The translations under genes were made by a program, and so were the position numbers. 64,000 bases of DNA from an uncultured Bacilli bacterium (GTDB lineage Bacteria; Bacillota_I; Bacilli_A; RF39; UBA660). The stretch spans positions 248,001-312,000 of the forward strand of contig CAKOMW010000001.1 in the NCBI GenBank assembly GCA_934096805.1, in the 5' to 3' direction. Positions 8,046-15,769 of this stretch are shown piece after piece. The notes below the pieces were generated by a model. It did not search any database. It was not told the DNA's origin and saw only the letters and a program-made list of their open reading frames with translations. Positions within the stretch are counted from its first letter, which is position 1; every line of letters begins with the position of its first letter.

Positions 8046-8558
8046 ATGATTGATTTATATTTGGATTTTGATGGAGTTATTAAAGATACAATAAATGTTA
8101 GTTATAAAATGATGAGAGATTTGGGAATAAATCTAAAAGATAGGGCTAGTGTTGTTAAGTTTTATCAAGAAATTGATTGGAATTTTTTGCTTGCTAATTC
8201 TGATGAGCTTAATGATGCCTTTAAATATATTGATATGATTTGTGAAGAAGGGGTGTTTAGACTTTCTATATTGACGACTGTTAATTCTTTGTCTGAGATG
8301 ATTGCTAAAACTAAGTATATTCGTAGTAAAAATACGGATGTTGGTATTATTTGTGTTCCTAATGGGGTTTTAAAGAATCAAATAGTTAATGCGAATGGTG
8401 CTATATTGGTGGATGATTATTCAACTAATTTATTTAATTGGGTTAAGGCTGGTGGCATTGGTGTTAAGTTTGGTTTTGATGAAGATTATATTTCTATTGA
8501 TTCATTGCATTTGTTTGTTGATAAAAGGGCTAATAAAAATCTATGTTTGAGAAAATAA
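8046..8558 (+). CDS. HAD-superfamily hydrolase, possibly a nucleotidase
   Basis: 170 residues with HAD motifs: YLDFDGVIKDT at the N-terminus (nucleophile DxD), a TT motif (ILTTVNS, ~residue 77), a candidate Lys near NGVLKNQ and the acidic motif LVDDYSTNLFNW (~residue 120). Size and layout resemble small phosphatases or 5'-nucleotidases. It is placed behind the NrtR-like regulator and its palindrome, so a role in nucleotide or pyridine nucleotide salvage is an inference. RBS AAGGAGG, ATG spacing 5. Confidence 0.7.
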   Translation: MIDLYLDFDGVIKDTINVSYKMMRDLGINLKDRASVVKFYQEIDWNFLLANSDELNDAFKYIDMICEEGVFRLSILTTVNSLSEMIAKTKYIRSKNTDVGIICVPNGVLKNQIVNANGAILVDDYSTNLFNWVKAGGIGVKFGFDEDYISIDSLHLFVDKRANKNLCLRK

Positions 8559-8626
8559 TGTATTTATTACTCGTTTTTGATGATTGTTTTGTGGGAAAAG
8601 ACAGAGTTTTCGTCAATAATAAGAGG

Positions 8627-8655
8627 TTGCTTTGTTTCCTTTTTTTTTGTATAAT
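8627..8655 (+). promoter_or_regulatory. Promoter of prfB
   Basis: TTGCTT (8627-8632), 17 bp, TATAAT (8650-8655), 18 bp before the prfB ATG at 8674. Confidence 0.7.
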
Positions 8656-8673
8656 TGTGGTAGGTGATGATAG

Positions 8674-9766
8674 ATGGAACTTAACGAATTAATGGAAGTA
8701 CTTACTAATAACCTTTCAAAGGTTGATGAATTATGGAGGTTACTTTGACGTTGATGCTAAATTAAAAGAGATTGCTTCTTTAGAAAAGGTTGTTAATTCT
8801 TCAGATTTTTGGGATGATGTTAATAAGGCAAGGAGTATTATTGATGATTTAAATAATAAAAAGAAGAGTATTTCTTCTTGTGTTTCTTTGAGAGAGGACA
8901 TTGTTTCATATATTGATTTTGCTCGAATGATTAGTGATTCATTTGATGAAGATATTTTTAATGACATTACTTCTTTTGTTATGAATTTAGATAATTTGGT
9001 TTCAAAAATTGAGTTGGAAGTGCTTTTTTCTGGAGAATATGATCATTCTAATTGTATAGTTGAGATTCATGCTGGTGCAGGTGGAACTGAGGCTTGTGAT
9101 TGGTGTAATATGCTTTATAGGATGTATACTAGGTATTGTTCTAGTAAAGATTATAAGGTTGAAGTGCTTGATATACTTGATGGGGATGAAGCTGGTATAA
9201 AAAGAGTTAGCTTTCTTGTTACTGGTTTTAATGCTTATGGTTATTTGAAGTGTGAAAAAGGTGTTCACAGATTGGTACGTTTATCTCCTTTTGATTCTAA
9301 CAATAAAAGACATACATCTTTTGCATCTGTTGATGTTGTACCAGAAATTGATTCTTCAATTGATATAGAGATTAAGGATGAGGATTTAAAAATTGATGTT
9401 TATCGTAGTAGTGGTGCTGGAGGACAAAGTGTTAATACTACTGATAGTGCAGTAAGAATTACACATTTGCCTACTAAAGTTGTGGTTTCTTGTCAAAATG
9501 AAAGAAGTCAATTAAAGAATAAGGAAAAAGCGATGCAAATACTGAAGGCTAAGTTGCTTGTTATGGAAATGGAGGCTAAAGAAAAGGAAAAACTTGCTTT
9601 GAAGGGAGAAATTAAGAATATTGAATTTGGTTCTCAGATAAGAAGTTACGTAATGCATCCGTATTCTATGGTTAAAGATCATCGTACGAATATTGAAACT
9701 AGTGATGTTAATGGAGTTTTAGATGGGGATTTGGATTTGTTTATAGAAGGATATTTAAGGAGTTAG
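8674..9766 (+). CDS. prfB: Peptide chain release factor 2 (programmed +1 frameshift)
   Basis: RF2 terminates translation at UGA and UAA. Translation begins at ATG 8674 (behind TAGGTGATAG), reads 24 codons to CTT, and meets TGA at 8746. Ribosomes shift +1 to GAC and continue to 9766, giving 363 residues. The SPF anticodon tripeptide (VRLSPFDSNNKR) and the catalytic GGQ (SSGAGGQSVNTTDSAVR) identify RF2. Taking the in-frame ATG at 8723 as the start would miss the true N-terminus. It shows that UGA is a stop in this organism. Followed 2 bp later by yitT. Confidence 0.95.
8731..8749 (+). promoter_or_regulatory. RF2 autoregulatory frameshift site
   Basis: GGAGG (8735-8739) acts as an internal Shine-Dalgarno sequence a few bases before the slippery CTT and the in-frame stop TGA followed by C (8743-8749). 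This is the conserved RF2 arrangement. Low RF2 slows termination at the TGA and promotes the +1 shift. Confidence 0.93.
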
Positions 9767-9768
9767 AT

Positions 9769-10626
9769 ATGGAAAGTATTTTAGGAATTGTTAATAGTAA
9801 AAATAAGTTTAAAAGATTTTTGTTTGTTGTGCTTGGAGTTTTTATTGCTGCGGTTAGTTTTAATTTGTTTATTTATCCAAATGATATTGTTTTTGGTGGT
9901 CTTACTGGAGTTAGTGTGATTATTACTAATTTTATTGATATTAACCCTTCTTTTGTCATTTTTATTTTATCTTTTGTTTTGCTTCTTATAGGTGCATTGT
10001 TTTTGGGAAGAGAGCCTGTTATTAAAGCTTTGGTGGTTGCAATTTTGTTTCCTTTATTTGTGCAACTTACTAGTAATGTTGGAGATTTAATTAAGGTTGA
10101 TATGACTGATCAACTTTTGCTTGCATTATTTGGAGGAATTATGTATGGGTTTGGCGTTGGTCTTGTGTTTAAGAATGGTTATACTATGGGTGGTACAGAT
10201 ATTTTAAATCAAATCCTTCATAAATATCTTAAGGTTTCTGTTGGCAATGCTATGCTTATAGTTGATGGTTCTATTGTTCTTATAGGTGCATTTATATTTG
10301 GTTGGACTAAGTGTTTGTATGCTATTATTATTCTTTATATTATTAGTGTTTCTGTGGATAAGTCTATGCTTGGTATTTCTGATAAGAAAGCTTTTTATAT
10401 TGTCACTAGTGAGGTTGATAAAATTTCAGCTTTTGTAATTGATGAGCTTGGTCATGGTGTTACGGTTTTTGATGCTCGTGGTGCTTATTCTAATGAAAAA
10501 ACTAAGGTTCTTTTTACTCTTATTCCTACTAAGGAGTATTATAAGTTTAAAGAGGGTATTAGAACTATTGATAAAACTGCATTTTTCACTGTTTTAGATG
10601 CTTATGAGGTTCTTGGAGGTGAATAG
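9769..10626 (+). CDS. YitT family membrane protein (first of two)
   Basis: 285 residues with five to six hydrophobic helices in the first ~200 residues, including the family motifs FNLFIYPNDIVFGGLTGVS and NGYTMGGTDILNQIL. A soluble C-terminal DUF2179 domain follows (KKAFYIVTSEVDKISAFVIDE, HGVTVFDARGAY). The substrate of the YitT family is not known. It starts 2 bp after prfB and is followed 2 bp later by a paralogue, so the three are probably one operon. Confidence 0.9.
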   Translation: MESILGIVNSKNKFKRFLFVVLGVFIAAVSFNLFIYPNDIVFGGLTGVSVIITNFIDINPSFVIFILSFVLLLIGALFLGREPVIKALVVAILFPLFVQLTSNVGDLIKVDMTDQLLLALFGGIMYGFGVGLVFKNGYTMGGTDILNQILHKYLKVSVGNAMLIVDGSIVLIGAFIFGWTKCLYAIIILYIISVSVDKSMLGISDKKAFYIVTSEVDKISAFVIDELGHGVTVFDARGAYSNEKTKVLFTLIPTKEYYKFKEGIRTIDKTAFFTVLDAYEVLGGE

Positions 10627-10628
10627 TT

Positions 10629-11507
10629 GTGGTTGATATTAAAGGATTTATTAATGATTCTAAAAATGTTAAAAGATTTGCTTTTATGACACTTGCTTTA
10701 TTTTTAGCGGCAGTTACTTTTAATCTTTTTATTAGTCCAATTAATTTAGTTGCTGGAGGAGCGGTTGGCGTTTCTATTATTTTTAGAGAAGCTTTTGGAT
10801 TTGATGCGTCTTTAGTTATATTTTTAATTTCTTTTATATGTTTTGTTTTTAGTTTGCTTTTTTTAGATTCTAAGAATTCTATTGCCGCTCTTTTTTCAAG
10901 TTTGGTTTATCCTTTGTTTATTAAGGTTACTTCTGGTATAGAGAATATATTTTTAATTGATTCATCTAACGTGCTATTGTTGGTGCTTTTTTCTGGTTTG
11001 CTTGGTGGTATTAGTCAAGGAATTATTTATAAGCAAGGTTTAAATAATGGTGGTCTTAATGTTATATCAAGAATATTTTTTAAGTATTTTAATATTTCTA
11101 TTGCTAAGGTTAATTTTATTATAAATTTTGTTATTGTAGTTTTTGGGGTTTGTTTCTTTGGGTTTAATATGCTTCTTTATGCATTTTTATATCTTTTTAT
11201 TTCTAAATATGTTAGCGAAAAGATAATGCTTGGTGTTTCTCGTAATAAGGCTTTTTATATAATAAGTGATAAATATAAGGAGATTGTTCTTGTGCTAAAT
11301 AAAGAATTGGGTCATGATGCTACTATATATAATGTTAAAGGAAAGTTTAATGACGAAAAGAGGAAAATGATAATGACTATTATACCTAATTCAGAGTATT
11401 ATGTTGCTAAGGAAATGATAGGTATTATTGATCCCTCATCTTTTATATTTGTGTGTGATAGTTATGAGGTTTTAGGACAAGATATAAAATTAAAAGAAGA
11501 TCTTTGA
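10629..11507 (+). CDS. YitT family membrane protein (second of two)
   Basis: 292 residues, same architecture as the upstream gene (FNLFISPINLVAGGAVGVS, QGLNNGGLNVISRI, C-terminal DUF2179 domain). The copies are clearly diverged, so the duplication is old. GTG start behind GGAGGTGAATAGTT, whose Shine-Dalgarno lies in the end of the previous gene, indicating translational coupling. Confidence 0.88.
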   Translation: MVDIKGFINDSKNVKRFAFMTLALFLAAVTFNLFISPINLVAGGAVGVSIIFREAFGFDASLVIFLISFICFVFSLLFLDSKNSIAALFSSLVYPLFIKVTSGIENIFLIDSSNVLLLVLFSGLLGGISQGIIYKQGLNNGGLNVISRIFFKYFNISIAKVNFIINFVIVVFGVCFFGFNMLLYAFLYLFISKYVSEKIMLGVSRNKAFYIISDKYKEIVLVLNKELGHDATIYNVKGKFNDEKRKMIMTIIPNSEYYVAKEMIGIIDPSSFIFVCDSYEVLGQDIKLKEDL

Positions 11508-11527
11508 TGTAAAAAGAGGTCTTTTTT
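11497..11527 (+). terminator. Terminator after the yitT pair
   Basis: AAGATC pairs with GGTCTT (one G-U), followed by a U-run of eight. The stem starts inside the last codons of the second yitT. Confidence 0.6.
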
Positions 11528-11593
11528 TGTCTGTTTTTTGTTTTTTTCTTTTTTGTTTGTGTTATAATGGTATAAAAGAGTGAGGTGCTTATT

Positions 11594-12289
11594 TTGGATA
11601 TAATTAAAATGAAGAATGTATTTAAAACTTATCCTAATGGTGTTGGTGCTATATATGACTTGGACTTATCTATTGAAAAAGGTGATTTTGTTTTTATAAT
11701 TGGTGGTTCTGGTAGTGGTAAGAGTACTCTTATAAAAATGCTTTATCGTGAAGAAAAGCCAAGCCGTGGTGAGATAATAGTGGGCGGAGTTAATGTTGCT
11801 AAGCTTAGGACTTCAAAGGTTTATAAGCTTCGTCGTAAACTTGGAGTTGTTTTTCAAGATTATAAACTTCTTCCTAAGCTTACTGTTTATGAAAATGTTG
11901 CTTTTGCTTTGGAGGTAACTGGTGCTGATAACAAGACTATTAGGAAAAGAGTTATTGATGTTTTAGATAAAGTTGGTTTGAAGGACAAAGTGAAGGAATA
12001 TCCTGATAAACTGTCTGGTGGGGAACAACAAAGGGTAGCTATTGCGCGTGCGATTGTAAATAATCCTAAAATTCTTATTTGTGATGAGCCTACTGGGAAT
12101 CTTGACCCAACGATTAGTATGGAAATAATGGAAATTCTTAATAATGTTAATAAAGATGGTACGACAATTCTTATGGTTACTCATGATATAAGTATTGTTG
12201 AAAAATTTAAGAAAAGAGTTATTGTTCTAAAGGATGGAAGACTTGTTAAGAATTATGAAAGGGGGTATTTTAAGAATGAAAGCTTGTAG
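11594..12289 (+). CDS. ftsE: Cell division ABC transporter ATPase FtsE
   Basis: 231 residues. Walker A GGSGSGKST, signature LSGGEQQRVAIARA, Walker B ILICDEPTGNLDP and a switch His (MVTHD). FtsE with FtsX controls peptidoglycan hydrolases at division or elongation sites. The TTG at 11594 is chosen because GAGGTG lies 6 nt before it and the family starts close to KNVFKTY; an in-frame GTG at 11585 overlaps the RBS. ftsX overlaps its end by 14 nt. A TATAAT lies ~20 bp upstream. Confidence 0.95.
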   Translation: MDIIKMKNVFKTYPNGVGAIYDLDLSIEKGDFVFIIGGSGSGKSTLIKMLYREEKPSRGEIIVGGVNVAKLRTSKVYKLRRKLGVVFQDYKLLPKLTVYENVAFALEVTGADNKTIRKRVIDVLDKVGLKDKVKEYPDKLSGGEQQRVAIARAIVNNPKILICDEPTGNLDPTISMEIMEILNNVNKDGTTILMVTHDISIVEKFKKRVIVLKDGRLVKNYERGYFKNESL

Positions 12290-13175
12290 GACTTTTTTAA
12301 GAAGTTTGAGGGATGCTCTTAAGAGTGTTTTTCGTAATTTTAGTTTATCTTTGGCAAGTGTTTCTTGTATTACTATAACGCTTATTATTATTGCTTCGGC
12401 GCTTCTTTTGTCTGAAAATGTTAAAAATTTTACAACTGAAATTGAAAAGGATGTTACAATTGTTGCTTTTTTAAAGTCGGATGTTACTGATGTGCAACGT
12501 GATAATTTTGAATCTTTTATTAAGACTAATGGTAATGTAGATAGTTATACTTTTAAGTCTAAGGCTGAAGTTAAGAAAGATATGCAAAAAGAAAATGATA
12601 CTTTTAGTTCTGTGTTAGCAGAATGGGATGATAAAAATAATCCTCTTAAGGATACTTATACTATTAAAGTTCGTGATGTAAAGAAGATTGGCGATACTGC
12701 TAAAGAAATTGAAACTGTTGATTGTGTTAGTACTGTGCAATATGGAGAAGGATTAGTTGAAAAATTGGTTGGAGTGTTTGATGCGATTAAAAAGATTACG
12801 TATGCTGTGGCGCTTTCGCTTATAGTGGTTACTATTTTCCTTATTATTAATACTATTAAACTTACTATTTTTTCTAGAAAAAGAGAGATAGGTATTATGA
12901 GGCTTGTTGGAGCTTCAAATCTTAGAATAAGACTTCCTTTTGTGTTTGAAGGTATTATTTTAGGAGTCATTGGTTCGATTATTCCAATATTTATTGTAGT
13001 GTTTGGCTATAAGGCGTTGTATAATTATTTTGGAGGAATTTTGTTCTCTCCAGTTATAAAACTTGTTGCTCCGATGCCTTTCGTTATTAATGTTTCAATT
13101 ATAATCTTGATTGTTGGAATGACAGTTGGAATGTTGGGAAGTTCTAGAGCGGTAAGGAGGTATATAAGAGTATAA
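12276..13175 (+). CDS. ftsX: Cell division protein FtsX
   Basis: 299 residues. The topology is four membrane helices: one near the N-terminus, a ~130-residue extracytoplasmic loop, then three helices. The family signature KREIGIMRLVGASNLRIRLPF follows the second helix. It passes the ATPase state of FtsE to an outer hydrolase. The ATG at 12276 behind GAAAGGGGG is preferred over an ATG 42 nt earlier inside ftsE. Its stop codon overlaps the start of the M23 hydrolase gene (TAATG). Confidence 0.95.
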   Translation: MKACRTFLRSLRDALKSVFRNFSLSLASVSCITITLIIIASALLLSENVKNFTTEIEKDVTIVAFLKSDVTDVQRDNFESFIKTNGNVDSYTFKSKAEVKKDMQKENDTFSSVLAEWDDKNNPLKDTYTIKVRDVKKIGDTAKEIETVDCVSTVQYGEGLVEKLVGVFDAIKKITYAVALSLIVVTIFLIINTIKLTIFSRKREIGIMRLVGASNLRIRLPFVFEGIILGVIGSIIPIFIVVFGYKALYNYFGGILFSPVIKLVAPMPFVINVSIIILIVGMTVGMLGSSRAVRRYIRV

Positions 13176-14299
13176 TGAGGAAGAAATGGGTTTTGATTAT
13201 AATATTTAGTATCTTTTTCTTAGTACCTTTTGGTGTTAATGCAGAGTCAATTGCTGATTATAGAGCTAAGATAAAGGCTATTGAAGCTGAAAAGGCTGAG
13301 AATGAGTCTAAGAGTGCTGAGGTTCAAAAAAGAATTGATGATGCTAATGCTAGGATTAATGAAATAACTAACAAGATTGTTCAGGCTAAAAAGGATCAGG
13401 ATGCTACAAGGGCGGATATTGAACGTCTTGATAAGGAGATTGACGCTAAGAAAGAAGAAATTAAGGATTTGATATCTTTTTATCAGATTTCAAATAGTGA
13501 TAATTTTTATTTGAAGTTTGTTTTTGGCGCTGATAGTTTTGAAGATTTTATTTATAGATTTTCGGTTGCGGAACAACTTACTGATGCTAATGACAAGTTG
13601 GTTGGTGAGATGAACGATTTGATTAAAGAAAATGAGAGTAAAATCAAAAAACTAGATGAACAACAAAAGAATCTTTCTGCTCTTAATAAAGAAATTGGGG
13701 TTGAAATTGAGAAGCTTGGTTCTCAAAAAAGAAAGTATTCTGAAAACTCTTTGACTGCTGATGAAGAAATTAAAGCTTTAAATGATCAAATAGCATTTTT
13801 TAAGAAAAAGGGTTGTTCTGAAAATCAAGATGTTACTACTTGTTCGACTAATGTTCCTTCGACAAAAGGTTTTATTCGTCCTACTACTTATGGTTATATA
13901 ACTTCTTATTATGGTGGTAGAATTCATCCAATATATGGTGTTGCTAGTCACCACGATGGTATTGATATTGCGGCAGCGACTGGTGCTAAGGTAATGGCAT
14001 CTGGTACTGGTGAAGTAATATTTTCATATGCTGATAATTATGAATATTATGGAGGATTTGGAAAGGCTGTTTTAATAGTTCATAGAGTGGGTAATAGCAC
14101 TTATACTTCTTTGTATGGACATTTGAGTAAAGCTAATGTTAGGTCCGGTCAAATTGTTCAAAGAGGGGATAAAATTGGAGAGGTAGGTTCGACTGGTAAT
14201 TCGACTGGTCCACATTTGCATTTTCAATTTATGTATGGAAGTGGATATGGAAGTACGCTTGATCCTTTGGATATGGTTAATATGCCTCTTTCATGGTAA
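13175..14299 (+). CDS. Secreted coiled-coil M23 peptidoglycan hydrolase (FtsEX partner)
   Basis: 374 residues. Signal peptide (MRKKW then a hydrophobic core ending VNA), long coiled coil (~residues 25-215), then an M23/LytM domain with zinc ligands in HHDGIDI and HLHFQF. The coiled coil plus M23 layout and the start codon overlapping ftsX make it the hydrolase regulated by FtsEX, analogous to EnvC, PcsB or CwlO. Unlike EnvC, the HxxxD and HxH ligands look intact, so it is probably an active endopeptidase. Confidence 0.92.
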   Translation: MRKKWVLIIIFSIFFLVPFGVNAESIADYRAKIKAIEAEKAENESKSAEVQKRIDDANARINEITNKIVQAKKDQDATRADIERLDKEIDAKKEEIKDLISFYQISNSDNFYLKFVFGADSFEDFIYRFSVAEQLTDANDKLVGEMNDLIKENESKIKKLDEQQKNLSALNKEIGVEIEKLGSQKRKYSENSLTADEEIKALNDQIAFFKKKGCSENQDVTTCSTNVPSTKGFIRPTTYGYITSYYGGRIHPIYGVASHHDGIDIAAATGAKVMASGTGEVIFSYADNYEYYGGFGKAVLIVHRVGNSTYTSLYGHLSKANVRSGQIVQRGDKIGEVGSTGNSTGPHLHFQFMYGSGYGSTLDPLDMVNMPLSW

Positions 14300-14324
14300 A
14301 ACACTGAATTTTCGGTGTTTTTTT
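14299..14324 (+). terminator. Terminator of the ftsEX operon
   Basis: AAACACTGAA pairs with TTCGGTGTTT (one G-U) followed by a run of T. It directly follows the hydrolase stop codon. Confidence 0.85.
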
Positions 14325-14325
14325 A

Positions 14326-14354
14326 TTGACTTTATTTATTTTTTGTGATATTCT
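14326..14354 (+). promoter_or_regulatory. Promoter of secE-nusG
   Basis: TTGACT (14326-14331), 17 bp, TATTCT (14349-14354), ~60 bp before secE and directly after the upstream terminator. Confidence 0.7.
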
Positions 14355-14415
14355 TTAGTTGTTGACACGAAAGTGTTTTTATTTTGGAATTAAACATATA
14401 ATTAAGAGGTGGAAT

Positions 14416-14580
14416 ATGAAAGCATTAAATAATATTAAAGGTGAAATGTCTAAAGTAAAGTGGCCTGATAAGAAATATATGGTTAAGTATTCTATTGCAT
14501 GTTTTTCAATGACAATAGTTTTAGCTTTATATTTTTATGGTCTTAATGTAATTATGGCTTTATTGAAAGGATTAAGATAG
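14416..14580 (+). CDS. secE: Preprotein translocase subunit SecE
   Basis: 54 residues: amphipathic N-terminal helix with SKVKWPDKKYMVKYS, then a single membrane helix. SecE clamps SecY in the translocon. The ATG at 14416 behind AAGAGGTGG gives the usual small Firmicute size; a TTG 57 nt upstream would add an unrelated tail. It is next to nusG, the normal arrangement. I see no rpmG copy in front of it. Confidence 0.95.
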   Translation: MKALNNIKGEMSKVKWPDKKYMVKYSIACFSMTIVLALYFYGLNVIMALLKGLR

Positions 14581-14581
14581 T

Positions 14582-15115
14582 ATGGATAAAAAGTGGTATG
14601 TAGTTAATACTTATTCTGGACATGAAAAAAAGGTTCAAGAAAAGTTACTTATGAGAGCTTCTTCGATGGGAATGGAGGATTACATTTTTAGAGTAATTGT
14701 TCCAGAACAAACAGAAGTTGAAGTAAAGGATGGAGTTTCTAAGGAAAAGGTTAAAAAGTTATTTCCTGGTTATGTTCTTGTTGAAATGATAATGACAGAT
14801 GAAGCTTGGTTTGTTGTTCGTAATACTCCTGGTGTTACGGGATTTATTGGTTCAAGTGGTAAGGGTGCTAAACCTACCCCTTTACAACCTTATGAAGTTG
14901 ACAAAATTCTTAATAATATGGGTATGTCAAGGCTTGAAGTTTCTAGTGATTTAGTTGAAGGAGAACTTGTTAAAGTGATATCTGGTCCGTTTGCAGGAAT
15001 GGAAGGTAAGATTGAATCTCTTGATTTACCTAATCAAGTTCTTACAGTTTTACTTGATTTATTCGGGCAAGAAACTTCGGTGGAAGTTGAATTATCTCAA
15101 ATAGAAAAAGCGTAA
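14582..15115 (+). CDS. nusG: Transcription termination/antitermination factor NusG
   Basis: 177 residues with an NGN domain (KKWYVVNTYSGHEKKVQEKL, PGYVLVEM, VRNTPGVTGFIG) and a C-terminal KOW domain (GELVKVISGPFAGMEGKIESLD). It binds RNA polymerase and couples elongation to pausing, termination and translation. It starts 1 bp after secE. Confidence 0.97.
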   Translation: MDKKWYVVNTYSGHEKKVQEKLLMRASSMGMEDYIFRVIVPEQTEVEVKDGVSKEKVKKLFPGYVLVEMIMTDEAWFVVRNTPGVTGFIGSSGKGAKPTPLQPYEVDKILNNMGMSRLEVSSDLVEGELVKVISGPFAGMEGKIESLDLPNQVLTVLLDLFGQETSVEVELSQIEKA

Positions 15116-15120
15116 AAGAC

Positions 15121-15149
15121 TTGCATTTTTTCTAATTTAGTGATATTAT
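15121..15149 (+). promoter_or_regulatory. Promoter of rplK-rplA
   Basis: TTGCAT (15121-15126), 17 bp, TATTAT (15144-15149), just after nusG. Confidence 0.55.
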
Positions 15150-15180
15150 TTAAACGCTATATATTTTTTAATATATATTT

Positions 15181-15235
15181 AGTGGGAGGCATTTAGCTAT
15201 TTGCGGTCATGCTATTAAGACCACTCGCTTTCTTA
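15181..15235 (+). promoter_or_regulatory. rplK leader RNA element, possible L1-binding site
   Basis: AGTGG (15181-15185) pairs with CCACT (15231-15235). The 5' side reads GTGGGAGGC and the interior contains GGTCATGC. The element before rplA also begins GTGGGAGG and closes with ACCAC. Bacterial L1 represses its own operon by binding an mRNA mimic of its rRNA site, which this could be; the assignment is inferred. Confidence 0.45.
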
Positions 15236-15260
15236 ACAAAAATTTATGGAGGTGTTTTTC

Positions 15261-15686
15261 GTGGCAAAAGAAGTTGCAAGAAAAGTAAAGTTACAAATTG
15301 CTGCAGGAAAGGCTACACCAGCTCCACCAGTTGGTACAGTTTTAGGTCCTACAGGAATTAACTTGAGTGAATTTTGTACAAAGTACAATGATGCTACAAG
15401 AGAAAAAATGGGAGATGTATTACCGGTTGAAATTTCTATTTATGATGATAGGACATTTGATTTTGTAATTAAGACTCCACCAGCAGCATTTTTAATTAAG
15501 AAATATGCTAAAGTACAAAAGGGTTCTGTTAAAGGCTCTAAAGAAGTAGTAGGTACTTTGACTAAGGAACAATTAAAAGAAATTGCTGAAATTAAATTAC
15601 CTGATTTAAATGCTTATTCAATAGAAGAGGCAATGAAAATCGTTGAAGGTACTGCTAAAAACATGGGAATAACTATAGCAGAATAA
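15261..15686 (+). CDS. rplK: Large subunit ribosomal protein L11
   Basis: 141 residues, the standard length. N-terminal domain with KLQIAAGKATPAPPVGTVLGPTGINLSEFCTKYN in outline, and a C-terminal rRNA-binding domain ending MKIVEGTAKNMGI. L11 shapes the GTPase-associated centre. GTG start at 15261, 6 nt after GGAGGTG. Confidence 0.98.
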   Translation: MAKEVARKVKLQIAAGKATPAPPVGTVLGPTGINLSEFCTKYNDATREKMGDVLPVEISIYDDRTFDFVIKTPPAAFLIKKYAKVQKGSVKGSKEVVGTLTKEQLKEIAEIKLPDLNAYSIEEAMKIVEGTAKNMGITIAE

Positions 15687-15709
15687 ATAAAATAGTTATT
15701 AGTTATTTT

Positions 15710-15754
15710 ACATAGGGTTACCCTATGTGGGAGGTAAAACCGCAATTACCACAT
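15710..15754 (+). promoter_or_regulatory. rplK-rplA intercistronic RNA switch candidate
   Basis: Two overlapping hairpins exclude each other. ACATAGGG-TTA-CCCTATGT (15710-15728) is perfect. ATGTGG (15725-15730) with CCACAT (15749-15754) is also perfect and encloses GGAGGTAAAACC. They share ATGT at 15725-15728. The second ends just before the rplA RBS AAGGAGG. It is likely the L1 autoregulatory site or an RNA switch tuning rplA translation. Confidence 0.55.
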
Positions 15755-15769
15755 AAGGAGGTTAAAATA

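Noticed and set aside
8740..9268. Minus-strand open frames inside prfB, and similar antisense frames inside secA, rpoB, rpoC, clpP and terL
   Set aside because: They are shadows of strongly coding plus-strand genes in AT-rich DNA, with Ser/Ile/Asn-rich sequences and no start signals.
8723..9766. prfB as a simple frame from the ATG at 8723, or UGA read as Trp
   Set aside because: The upstream 24 codons, internal Shine-Dalgarno and CTT-TGA-C match the RF2 cassette. Other genes end at TGA and use TGG for Trp.
14359..14415. N-terminal extension of SecE or a small rpmG gene in front of secE
   Set aside because: The extension starts with TTG without an RBS, and the peptide lacks L33 cysteine motifs. 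The ATG at 14416 has AAGAGGTGG and gives the normal size.
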